26,917 nucleotides of DNA, taken from assembly GCA_035696365.1 (NCBI GenBank), contig DASRQS010000118.1, positions 1-26,917 of the forward strand, written 5' to 3'. A program made the position numbers and the translations under genes. Positions within the stretch are counted from its first letter, which is position 1. Each line of letters starts with the position of its first letter. Below are positions 1 through 7,319 of this stretch, piece after piece. The notes under the pieces are model-generated. The model was given only the letters and a program-made list of their open reading frames with translations. It did not search any database and was not told where the DNA came from. Source of the DNA: JALYLC01 sp035696365 (GTDB lineage: Bacteria; Actinomycetota; Thermoleophilia; Gaiellales; JALYLC01).

Positions 1-493
1 CTTCCGGCCGGCGGTCGACAAGGGCATCCAGGAGACCATGCATGCCGGCGACCTGGCGGGCTATCCGGTGATCGGCGTGCGCGTCACGCTGGTCGACGGC
101 TCCTACCACTCCGTCGACTCCTCGGAGATGGCATTCAGGATCGCGGGCTCGATGGCCTTCAAGAAGGCCTACTCTGAGGCTGACCCCGTGCTCCTCGAAC
201 CCATCATGGCCGTCGAGATCACCTCGCCCTCCGAAACCGTCGGCGATGTGATCGGCGATCTCAACTCGCGCCGCGGGCGCCCGCTGGGCATGGACCCTGT
301 GGGGACGAACACCGTGATCCGCGCCGAGGTGCCGATGTCCGAGATGCTCACCTACGCTCCCGACCTGACCTCGCTGACGGGCGGGCGGGGCGACTACGCG
401 ATGACGCTGGCACGCTACGAGGAAGTGCCGGCGCATGTCTCGCAGCGCCTCATCGCCGACCTGCAACGGGAGCGCGAAGCGGCCAAGGCGTGA
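1..493 (+). CDS. EF-G-like translational GTPase, C-terminal part (5' truncated)
   Basis: Only the C-terminal ~163 residues lie in the window; the frame is open from base 2, so the gene starts upstream. The visible part matches EF-G domains IV and V: a domain IV segment (GYPVIGVRVTLVDGSYHSVD), the helix with FRIAGSMAFKKA, then domain V with LLEPIMAVEI, the NSRRGRP turn and a final helix ending VSQRLIADLQRE. In EF-G these domains mimic tRNA and drive translocation. The family is clear. The tail resembles the shorter EF-G-like (FusA2-type) proteins of actinobacteria rather than canonical FusA, but without the G domain I cannot separate them. No ribosomal protein or tuf gene follows, which favours the EF-G-like paralogue. 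The stop codon overlaps the next gene in a GTGA junction. Confidence 0.9.
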   Translation, partial: FRPAVDKGIQETMHAGDLAGYPVIGVRVTLVDGSYHSVDSSEMAFRIAGSMAFKKAYSEADPVLLEPIMAVEITSPSETVGDVIGDLNSRRGRPLGMDPVGTNTVIRAEVPMSEMLTYAPDLTSLTGGRGDYAMTLARYEEVPAHVSQRLIADLQREREAAKA

Positions 494-1089
494 CCCAGAT
501 CGCCAAGATCGGCATCACGCGCCAGTGTGGTGTCTGCGGGCGCACGCTGCTCTTGGGCGAACAGGTCGAGGAGTTCACCAACGGCGTCAAGCGCGTCTCG
601 GTGTGCACGCTCTGCCTCTCCGAGGCCACGGCGCGCGGCTGGCTGCGGGTCGGCGCCCCGGCGCCGCCGCCGGTCGAGGAGGATTCGTCCGAGGGCGGGG
701 AGAAGCGCGGCTGGCTGCGCCGCCGCCGCAGCACCGCCGACACGGAGGAGCCCGAGCCCGAGCCCGATCGCTCCCTGCCCGTGCCGGCCGCGCGGGCGCT
801 CGAGCGCGGTGTCGACGCGTTCAACGCGAGCGCCTACAGGCGCACGGTCGCGAGCATCGCGAAGAGCCTGGGCGTGCCGCGCGCGTCGGTCGTCGTCCTC
901 TCCGGCAACCGCCCCGACGCCATCGTCACGGTGGCCTGGGAGATCTCGTGGTACCAGTACCGCGTCGAGGCCGAGCACGGCGGGCACGTGCGTCTCGAGG
1001 ACCGCGGCGACGATCCCGGCGTGATCGACCAGCGCTGGCGCGACTGGAATGCGCAGGTCGCCGACGACGGTCAGCTGACGCTGGTCTGA
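490..1089 (+). CDS. Zinc-ribbon hypothetical protein with charged linker
   Basis: A 199-residue protein with a GTG start inside the GTGA overlap with the EF-G-like gene, so the two are probably translationally coupled. Residues 13-16 (CGVC) and 39-42 (CTLC) form a four-cysteine zinc-ribbon pattern. A low-complexity acidic and proline-rich linker follows (about 56-95, with EPEPEPD), then a folded C-terminal domain (about 96-199, many Trp, Arg and Asp) that I do not recognise. There is no signal peptide or membrane segment, so it is probably cytoplasmic. Coupling to a ribosomal GTPase suggests a translation- or ribosome-related role, but that is inference from position only. Confidence 0.8.
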   Translation: MTQIAKIGITRQCGVCGRTLLLGEQVEEFTNGVKRVSVCTLCLSEATARGWLRVGAPAPPPVEEDSSEGGEKRGWLRRRRSTADTEEPEPEPDRSLPVPAARALERGVDAFNASAYRRTVASIAKSLGVPRASVVVLSGNRPDAIVTVAWEISWYQYRVEAEHGGHVRLEDRGDDPGVIDQRWRDWNAQVADDGQLTLV

Positions 1090-1093
1090 CGAT

Positions 1094-1099
1094 TAGGAT
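1094..1099 (+). promoter_or_regulatory. Candidate -10 box for a leaderless mRNA
   Basis: TAGGAT lies 6 nt before the ATG at 1106, and that gene has no Shine-Dalgarno sequence. The geometry fits a transcript starting at or next to the start codon. No convincing -35 hexamer is visible. Confidence 0.4.
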
Positions 1100-1105
1100 G
1101 TTCGC

Positions 1106-1330
1106 ATGCGACTGACCGAGCTGGCGTCCGACCTCGAAGCGCTGCGGACGGACATCGCCGACGAGCTGCTCGCGATCAATCGCTACGAGCAGCAGACGTT
1201 CACGCTCACGGACGAGGAGGCCCGCGAGACGGTCGCGCGCATCCTCGACGAGCGCAAGCAGCACGTCGCGCTCCTGCTGGGCCAGCTGCGCCGGCTGGAC
1301 CCGAAGCAGCGCGAGAAGCTCGACCGCTGA
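1106..1330 (+). CDS. Small ferritin-like half-bundle protein (putative)
   Basis: A 74-residue, wholly helical-looking protein. Helix 1 carries ELLAINRYEQQ (residues 20-30) and helix 2 carries ILDERKQHVALLLGQLRRLDP (46-66). This resembles the two-helix half-ferritin domain of the encapsulated-ferritin family, in which Glu and His residues from two protomers build a diiron site. Candidate ligands are Glu28, Glu49 and His53. The spacing E49-xxx-H53 is one residue longer than the usual ExxH, so metal binding is not assured. There is no encapsulin shell gene in the window and no targeting tail. The gene is 16 nt from the upstream gene and 14 nt from the downstream nitroreductase, but seems to have its own promoter. 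It could also be a non-metal helical hairpin. Confidence 0.65.
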   Translation: MRLTELASDLEALRTDIADELLAINRYEQQTFTLTDEEARETVARILDERKQHVALLLGQLRRLDPKQREKLDR

Positions 1331-1344
1331 CCTGGCCTCCGGCG

Positions 1345-1845
1345 ATGAACGTCGACGAGGCCATTCGCTCGCGCCGAACGCTCAAGGCGTACACGGACGA
1401 CCCCGTGGACCGGGAGCTCGTGAGCGAGTTGCTCGACCTCGCGGTACTCGCCCCCAATCATCACGAGACCGAGCCCTGGCGCTTCTGGGTCGTGGGTCGC
1501 GACACGCTCACGGCGCTGACCGAGGCGACGGGCGATCGCAAGCTGCTGCGCTCCCACACCGCGATCGTCGTCGGCGTCAAGCAGGATCCCGATGCCCAGG
1601 TGGCCGAAGAGGACTACGCCGCGACGGCCTGCGCGATCGAGAACCTGATGCTGGCAGCGCGCGGGCGCGGGCTGGCGAGCTTCTGGCGCACGCCCGGGGT
1701 GCTCTCCCGGCCCGTGGTCGGCAAGATCCTGGGAGTCCCGAAGAAGGTGCGGCTGATCGGCGTCGTGCACCTCGGCTGGCCGGGCGAGCCCTTTCCGCCG
1801 CAGCCCGAGCGCAGCGCCGCCGGCTTCACGCACTGGCTCGACTGA
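1345..1845 (+). CDS. Nitroreductase-family FMN oxidoreductase (YdjA-like)
   Basis: A 166-residue protein of the short nitroreductase type. The N-terminal IRSRRTLKAY (7-16) is the FMN phosphate-binding segment. The APNHHETEPWRFWVV stretch (~36-50) is typical of YdjA-like members, which act as FMN-dependent NAD(P)H oxidoreductases. The central helix YAATACAIENLMLAARGRG and the C-terminal HLGWPGE turn also fit. The family is secure; the physiological substrate is unknown. There is no clear ribosome-binding site before the ATG, and the 14-nt gap after the ferritin-like gene suggests co-transcription. Downstream lies the repeat cluster separating it from the convergent amaB. Confidence 0.88.
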   Translation: MNVDEAIRSRRTLKAYTDDPVDRELVSELLDLAVLAPNHHETEPWRFWVVGRDTLTALTEATGDRKLLRSHTAIVVGVKQDPDAQVAEEDYAATACAIENLMLAARGRGLASFWRTPGVLSRPVVGKILGVPKKVRLIGVVHLGWPGEPFPPQPERSAAGFTHWLD

Positions 1846-1849
1846 CGAC

Positions 1850-1932
1850 GGGACACTCGGGGTCTGGCCCTTGAGGTCCCGCTGCGGGACACTCGGGGTC
1901 TGGGACACTCGGGGTCTGGCCCTTGATGTCCC
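1850..1932. repeat. GGGACACTCGGGGTC repeat units in tandem
   Basis: Two 31-nt units (1850-1880 and 1902-1932) differ by one base. Each starts GGGACACTCGGGGTC and ends GTCCC. A 16-nt truncated unit (1886-1901) lies between them. A GCTGC linker follows the first unit (1881-1885) and the second (1933-1937). The cluster sits between convergent genes. The second unit is identical to the copy at 9492-9522. Confidence 0.93.
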
Positions 1933-1937
1933 GCTGC

Positions 1938-1968
1938 GGGACACTCGGGGTCCGACCCCGAGTGTCCC
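1938..1968. repeat. Perfect 31-nt palindrome made from the same repeat
   Basis: The arm GGGACACTCGGGGTC (1938-1952) is followed by a single C (1953) and then its exact reverse complement (1954-1968). It lies 20 nt from the amaB stop and 93 nt from the nitroreductase stop, so it may act as a bidirectional stem-loop terminator. There is no T-run on the + side. It could equally be a REP-type mobile palindrome. Confidence 0.93.
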
Positions 1969-1988
1969 GTTCCCCGAAACGTCCCGCG

Positions 1989-3494
1989 TCAGCCGACGTC
2001 GAAGACGATGCCTTGGGCCAGCGGGAGCTCGCTCGAGCCGTTGATCGTGGCCGTCTGGCGCCGCATGTAGGCCTTCCAGGCGTCCGAGCCGGACTCGCGC
2101 CCCCCGCCGGTGTCCTTCTCGCCGCCGAACGCCCCGCCGATCTCGGCGCCGCTCGGGCCGATGTTGACGTTGGCGATGCCGCAGTCGCTGCCGGCTGCCG
2201 CCAGGAAGACCTCGGCCTCGCGCAGGTCGGTCGTGAAGATGCACGACGAGAGCCCCTGCGGCACCTCGTTGTGCAGGGCGACGGCCTCGTCCAGGTTGTC
2301 GTAGGTCAGCGCGTAGAGGATGGGGGCGAAGGTCTCTTCGGCGACGATCTCGGTCTGCTCGGGCATGCGCACCACCGCGGGGCGCACGTAGAAGGCGCCG
2401 GGGTGCTCGTCGTCCAGCACGCGCTCCCCGCCGCTGACGTTCCCGCCGTCCCTGCGCGCGCGCTCGAGCGCGGCCTGCTGGCGGCGGAAGGCGTCCTCGG
2501 AGATGAGCGGGCCGCAGAGCGTGCCGCTCTCGCGCGGATCGCCCACGGGCACGCTGGCGTAGGCGCGCTCGAGGCGATCGACGAGTTCGTCCGCGATGCT
2601 CTCGTGCACGATCAGGCGACGCAGGCTGGTGCAGCGCTGGCCCGCGGTGCCGACGGCGCTGAACACCACGGCGCGCACGGCCAGGTCGAGGTCTGCGCTC
2701 GGCGCGACGACCATGCCGTTGTTGCCGCCGAGCTCGAGCAGCGAGCGGCCGAGCCTGGCCGCGATGAGCGGAGAGAGCGCCTTGCCCATGACGGTGGAAC
2801 CGGTCGCCGACACGAGCGGCAGGCGCGTGTCCTCGGCCAGCTGGCGGGCGCGGTCGGCGCCGCCGATCACGACCTCGAGCAGGCCCTCCGGTGCATCGCC
2901 GAAGGCCTCGGCCGCGCGACGGAAGAGCGCCTGGCAGGCGAGCGCGGTGAGCGGCGTGCGCTCGCTCGGCTTCCAGACCACGGGATCGCCGCACACGAGC
3001 GCCAGCGCGGAGTTCCAGCTCCACACCGCGACGGGGAAGTTGAAGGCCGTGATCACGGCGATCGGCCCGAGCGGATGCCAGGTCTCGAGCATGCGGTGCC
3101 CCGGGCGCTCGGAGGCGATCGTGCGGCCGAAGAGCTGCCGCGAGAGGCCGACGGCGAGGTCGCAGACGTCGATCATCTCCTGCACCTCGCCCAGGCCCTC
3201 CTGCGCGATCTTGCCGGTCTCCAGCGTGACCAGCGCGCCGAGGGCGTCCTTCTCGCGCCGCAGCTCCTCGCCGAGCAGGCGCACGAGCTCGCCGCGCCGA
3301 GGCGCGGGGACGTCGCGCCAGGTCTCGAAGGCCCCGGCCGCCCGCGCGACCGCTGCATCGGTCTCGGCCTCGCTGTTGCGGCTCACGCGCGCGAGCAGGT
3401 CACCCGTGATGGGCGTGCGGACCTCGAGATCGCCGTCTGCGAGGGCGGCGCGGTCGAGTCCGAGCCGGCTGAAGATGTCGTAGATGGCTTGCAT
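1989..3494 (-). CDS. amaB: L-aminoadipate-semialdehyde / piperideine-6-carboxylate dehydrogenase (ALDH7 family)
   Basis: A 501-residue NAD-dependent aldehyde dehydrogenase. The catalytic cysteine is in VGTAGQRCTSLRR (Cys288) and the general base in LLELGGNNG (Glu254). The VWKPSERTPL cofactor segment is at about 173-182. The C-terminal stretch with NIGPSGAEIGGAFGGEKDTGGGRESGSDAWKAYMRR features is diagnostic of the ALDH7/antiquitin subfamily, which oxidises alpha-aminoadipate semialdehyde in lysine catabolism. The start is the ATG at 3494, with GGAGG about 6 nt upstream. An open frame extends 26 residues further, but that part is atypical. The gene stands alone, convergent with the nitroreductase and divergent from tRNA-Gly; no other lysine-catabolic gene is adjacent. 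Confidence 0.93.
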   Translation of the reverse strand: MQAIYDIFSRLGLDRAALADGDLEVRTPITGDLLARVSRNSEAETDAAVARAAGAFETWRDVPAPRRGELVRLLGEELRREKDALGALVTLETGKIAQEGLGEVQEMIDVCDLAVGLSRQLFGRTIASERPGHRMLETWHPLGPIAVITAFNFPVAVWSWNSALALVCGDPVVWKPSERTPLTALACQALFRRAAEAFGDAPEGLLEVVIGGADRARQLAEDTRLPLVSATGSTVMGKALSPLIAARLGRSLLELGGNNGMVVAPSADLDLAVRAVVFSAVGTAGQRCTSLRRLIVHESIADELVDRLERAYASVPVGDPRESGTLCGPLISEDAFRRQQAALERARRDGGNVSGGERVLDDEHPGAFYVRPAVVRMPEQTEIVAEETFAPILYALTYDNLDEAVALHNEVPQGLSSCIFTTDLREAEVFLAAAGSDCGIANVNIGPSGAEIGGAFGGEKDTGGGRESGSDAWKAYMRRQTATINGSSELPLAQGIVFDVG

Positions 3495-3559
3495 GGGGGG
3501 GCCTCCGTCGGTGCGCCGGCACGGGCCGGACGACGTGATGGTGCCACGACCGCCTGCGC

Positions 3560-3565
3560 TATGCT
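3560..3565 (+). promoter_or_regulatory. -10 box for tRNA-Gly
   Basis: TATGCT lies 11 nt before the first base of tRNA-Gly, which places the transcription start a few bases upstream of the mature 5' end. No canonical -35 is evident. Confidence 0.5.
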
Positions 3566-3576
3566 GGGACACCTCC

Positions 3577-3650
3577 GCGGATGTAGCTCAGTTGGCTAGA
3601 GCGTCGCCTTGCCATGGCGAAGGTCGAGGGTTCGAGCCCCTTCATCCGCT
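3577..3650 (+). tRNA. tRNA-Gly(GCC)
   Basis: A complete 74-nt cloverleaf. The acceptor GCGGATG pairs with CATCCGC, with discriminator T at 3650. The D-stem is GCTC/GAGC. The anticodon stem TCGCC/GGCGA encloses loop TTGCCAT, giving anticodon GCC. The T-arm carries TTCGAGC. CCA is not encoded. The last 9 nt overlap the 3' end of the convergent membrane-protein gene on the other strand. Confidence 0.97.
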
Positions 3651-4688
3651 TTCCGGCTCGGGCTCGGTTTTCAAGACGCCGAGCCGCCGCCAGACCATCA
3701 GGCAGACGCCGCCGATGGCGATGGGCGGCACGTACGTGAGCACGCGGTAGAGCAGCACCGCCGCCACGACCGGCGCGCGCTGGCCGCCGAACGAGATGAG
3801 CGCGCCCGTGAGCCCGAGCTCCACGACGCCGATGCCGCCCGGGGTGATGGGGACCGTGGTGATGATCCTGATCAGAGCCCAGGCCGCGAACGCCTCTGAG
3901 AAGCTCACGTCGTTGTTCGGCACGCCCACGGCGCGCAGCGCCACCAGCAGCACGAGGAAGACCGTGAGATGACCGGCCAGCGTGGCGACGGTCAGGGCGT
4001 GCCAGCGGCGGCGCAGGAGCCCGACGGCCTCGCGCCGGAAGTCCACGAGGCGCTCGTCCCAGCCGCTCACCGACGGGCGCCGGATCAGACGCGCGACGCG
4101 GTTCCAGAGGCGCCCGGCCAGCTGCCCGACGAGGCGCGCGTTGCTGTCGTCGTAGAGGGCGACCGCGAAGAGCGCGATGGCCACGGCGACGGCGGCGCTC
4201 CCGATCACGGCCGCGGTCGTCAGCAGGGGATGGGATTCCCCGGCGATCGCCAGCAGCGCCACGGCCGCGACCGCGAAGACGACGTTGGCGAAGGCGTTCC
4301 AAACCGTGGTCGCGGCGGAGCCCACGGCCACCTCCTCGGGCGTGAAGCCCCAGCGGCGAAGCATCGAGTACGACAGCGCGATGCCCACGGCGTCGCCGCC
4401 CGGTAGCACGCTGGCAGCAGCCGTGGAGGCCTGTGACATCACGAGCGCATGCCAGAAGGAGAGGCCCGGGAGCGCCGCCATCCAGGGCGGGGCGAAGGTC
4501 AGGAGGTTGACGATCGATGCCGCTATGAGCGAGATAACGCCGAGCGTGCTCAGACTCGCGATGGCGTCCCAGACCTGGCCGTAGTCGGCCACGCGCGGCA
4601 GCACGAAGGCGAACACGCCGACGACCAGCACAACTGCGATCAGCCGCCCGAGGTTGGCTCTCACGAGCGCGACGAGGCGTGTGACCAT
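3642..4688 (-). CDS. LPG-synthase-type (UPF0104/YbhN) integral membrane protein
   Basis: A 348-residue polytopic protein with about 7-8 hydrophobic segments, matching the lysylphosphatidylglycerol synthase transmembrane (flippase-like) family. Family signatures visible are the SQASTAAASVLPGGDAVGIALSY region (~86-108) and the C-terminal TVPITPGGIGVVELGLTGAL (~283-302). It lacks the cytosolic aminoacyl-transferase domain of MprF, so it should be a stand-alone lipid-flippase-like or unknown transport protein. The C-terminus is short and acidic (KTEPEPESG). The stop codon lies inside the tRNA-Gly gene (antisense, 9-nt overlap). It is divergent from another LPG-synthase-type gene with only 23 nt between start codons. 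There is no Shine-Dalgarno sequence; a TATGGT 6 nt upstream suggests a leaderless transcript. Confidence 0.88.
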   Translation of the reverse strand: MVTRLVALVRANLGRLIAVVLVVGVFAFVLPRVADYGQVWDAIASLSTLGVISLIAASIVNLLTFAPPWMAALPGLSFWHALVMSQASTAAASVLPGGDAVGIALSYSMLRRWGFTPEEVAVGSAATTVWNAFANVVFAVAAVALLAIAGESHPLLTTAAVIGSAAVAVAIALFAVALYDDSNARLVGQLAGRLWNRVARLIRRPSVSGWDERLVDFRREAVGLLRRRWHALTVATLAGHLTVFLVLLVALRAVGVPNNDVSFSEAFAAWALIRIITTVPITPGGIGVVELGLTGALISFGGQRAPVVAAVLLYRVLTYVPPIAIGGVCLMVWRRLGVLKTEPEPESG

Positions 4689-4694
4689 GGGCCG

Positions 4695-4700
4695 ACCATA
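4695..4700 (-). promoter_or_regulatory. Candidate -10 box for a leaderless mRNA
   Basis: On the minus strand TATGGT lies 6 nt before the ATG at 4688, which would put the transcription start on the A of the start codon. No -35 match is seen. Confidence 0.45.
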
Positions 4701-4711
4701 CCGGGTGCCCC

Positions 4712-7163
4712 ATGGCGGTTCTAGACTCGCGCCCTCGTATGGAGTCTTCCGGGGAACACGGGAGGCCGAACCGCCCTCGCGGCCTGCTGCGCCTCAAACG
4801 CGGCTTCTATGCCGCGCCCCGGGACCAGCCCCGCGTGCGGCGGGCGACCGACTTCATCGGCCTCGTCGCCTCGCTGCTGGCGCTGGCGGGCGTGATCGCG
4901 GCGCAGCCGCCGGGCCCGCTCGAGCGCTCGTTCCTGCGCTTCCTGCAGGCGTTCCCGGCGTGGCTGAACCCGGTCTGGGCGAGTCTGATCGGACTGCTCG
5001 GCGCGTGGGTCGTGCTCGTGCTGATCGCGTCGGTCGTGTCGGGCAGGCTGCGGATCCTGCTGGAGGCCCTGCTGGCGGTCGTGCTCGCGGCGCTGCTCGG
5101 CCTGCTGGCCGCGCGCATAGCGACCGGGGACTGGCCCGGTGGCCAGGAGGTTGCGGGGCTGTCGGCGCGCCTGCAGTTCCCCGGTATCCGGCTTGCCATG
5201 GCGGCGGCGGTGATCTCCGTCGTCAACGCGCACCTGACCCGGCCGCTCGCGGCGGTGGGGCGCCGCGTGCTCGCCATCGGCGCTGCAGGCGCGGTGCTGA
5301 ATGGCCAGACGACCGTCGGCGGCACCGTGGCCGCCCTGCTCGTCGGGCTGGCCGGCGGCGCGGCCGTCCCCCTTGCGCTCGGCACCTCCGCCAACCTGCC
5401 GACGATCGCCGACGTCGCCGCCGCGCTCGAGGATCTCGGCGTCGACGCGACGGATCTCGCGCCGGCGGAGCGACAGACCGCCGGCGTCTTCCTGGTGCAC
5501 GGGCGCGAGCCCGGCGGCGGAGCGCTCACGATCAAGGTCTACGGTCGCGACGCCGATGACAACCAGCGGCTCGAGCGCCTCTGGCGCCGGATCTGGTACC
5601 GCGACGGCGGGTCGTCGGTCGGAGGTCTCAACCGCTCCCGGGGTGCCGAGCGCGAGGCGCTCCTGACGCTGCTCGCGCGCAACGCGGCGCGCCCACCGCC
5701 GCGGTCGTGACGGCCGGCGCGACGGCCCGCGGCGACTCGCTCCTGGTCCTGGGCGTGTCCGGCGAATCCCTCGAGTCGCTCACCGCCGGCGGCCTGGAGG
5801 ACGCCGAGCTGCGGGAGAGCTGGTCGACGGTCGAGCGGCTCGGAGAGGCGAACATCGCCCACGGTCACATCGGACCGGCCTCGCTGCGAGTCGACAGGGG
5901 AGCGGGGGAGGTGGCGCTGGTGGATCTCGGTGGTGGCACGGTCGCACCCGACCAGGACCGGCGCCTGACGGACAGCGGACAGCTGCTGGCGACCACGGCG
6001 AGCGCAGCCGGAACCGAGCGCGCGGTGGCCGTCGCGATGGAGGCGAGCGGGCGCGAGCAGGTTGCAGCCCTGCTGCCGTACGTGCAGCTGGCGGCCTTCG
6101 GCCAGCCGCTGCGGCGGGCGCTCAAGGCGGCCGGGATCGACGTCGACGAGCTGCGCCATGCTGCAGCAAGGGCCGCGGGGGTAGAGCCACCCGAGCTCGC
6201 AAAGCTGCGGCGCGTCACCTGGGAGTCGCTGCTCCAGGTCGCGCTGTTCGTGTTTGCGGGCGCTGCCGTCCTGTCGTTCGTGGGTGGCGTCAACTTCAGC
6301 GAGTTCGAGCGGGCGCTGCGCGGGGCCTCGTGGGGCTGGATCGCTGCGGGCTTCGTCGTCGCCCAGCTTCCGCGCGTCACCCAGGCGATCGCGCTGCGCG
6401 GCTCCGTTCCCGCCGAGCTGCCGCTCGGCCCCGTCTACCTCGTCCAGCTGGCCACCAGCTACATGAACCTCGCCGTGCCGACCAGCCTCGCGGGCATGGC
6501 CGTCAACGTGCGCTTCTTCCAGCGCCAGGGCGTGCCCCCGGCCGCGGCCGTCACCTCCAGCACGATCAACAGCCTCGCCGGCAACGTGGTGCAGGCGGCC
6601 TGCTCGTCGCGCTGGTGACGTTCTCCGGAGCCACGCCGAACCTGCACATCGGCACGCCCAAGGCATCGGGTGCGACGCACATCTTCTTCCTGCTGCTCGG
6701 CATCCTGGCCGTCGTCGCGATCGGCGCAGCGCTGCTCGGCTACGTCGGCAAGGCGCGGGCCGCGTTCCGGGAGCACTGGAGCCGGTGGTGGCCACAGGTG
6801 CGCAGCACCTGCGCCGCGCTGCGCGACTTGAACAAGCTCGGCCAGCTGACGCTCGGCAACGTCGCGACCGAGGTGCTGTTCGCGACCGCTCTCGGGCTCT
6901 TCGCGCGCGGGCTCGGATTTTCGCTGTCGATCGCCGATCTCATGGTGATCAACCTGAGCACCTCGCTCTTCTCGTCCCTGATCCCGATCGCGGGAGGGAT
7001 CGGGATCGTCGAGGGAGGCCTGGTCGTCGGGCTGGCGTCCTCCGGGATGGGGCAGCCCGCAGCCTTCGCCGCGGTGCTCCTGTACCGCATCGCAACGTTC
7101 TACCTGCCGCCGATCTGGGGCTGGTTCGCGCTCAATTGGCTCCGGCGCACCAGATATCTCTAG
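4712..7163 (+). pseudogene. Membrane/kinase-like/LPG-synthase fusion gene broken by two frameshifts
   Basis: Read through two frame changes, this is one ~817-residue protein. Part 1 (4712-5710) has several N-terminal membrane segments and then the start of a kinase-like domain with TIKVYGRDADDNQRLERLW. Part 2 (5707-6618) continues that domain (LLVLGVSG, NIAHGHIGPASL, VALVDLGGG) and enters the LPG-synthase membrane domain (YMNLAVPTSLAGMAVNVRFF). Part 3, in the frame ending at 7163, completes it (LFSSLIPIAGGIGIVEGGLVVG). The reading frame shifts at about 5684-5691 and 6594-6600; inserting one G at each site restores continuous family-like sequence. The kinase catalytic-loop Asp seems replaced (HGHI), so it may not phosphorylate. 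The start is uncertain: ATG 4712, or ATG 4739, which has TAGACT 11 nt upstream. This is either a sequencing/assembly error or a recent pseudogene. Confidence 0.8.
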
Positions 7164-7319
7164 GTTGGCCCGCTCGAGATAGCAGATCTGAGCAGTCCGT
7201 ACAGCTTCCTTACACCCTCCCAACGCGCTGCCCAAACCCCTGACCTACAACGAGTGAGTACGTCAGTCCGCGTTGTCCGTTCGCGTCCGTACCAGTCGTT
7301 TCCCCAGGGAGGGGCACGC

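Noticed and set aside
1106..1330. Encapsulin nanocompartment locus
   Set aside because: No shell protein gene or cargo-targeting peptide in the window.
1850..1968. CRISPR-like array
   Set aside because: Units are adjacent or separated by 5 nt, with no spacers of regular length, no cas genes, and an identical copy elsewhere.
1923..3599. Long plus-strand frame opposite amaB, with similar long antisense frames opposite other genes
   Set aside because: Arg/Ala/Gly-rich, no motifs, and fully explained by GC-rich shadow coding of the real gene.
5684..6600. Programmed ribosomal frameshifting
   Set aside because: No slippery heptamer or clear downstream pseudoknot, and two events in one gene at GCGGC look more like missing bases.
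5707..6618. Separate gene starting at GTG 5707 with GTGA overlap
   Set aside because: The kinase-like domain runs straight across the junction, so the overlap is more likely a by-product of a frameshift.
7164..7319. Regulatory RNA or riboswitch before the CHRD gene
   Set aside because: No stable conserved structure or known riboswitch motif recognised; only a good ribosome-binding site is clear.
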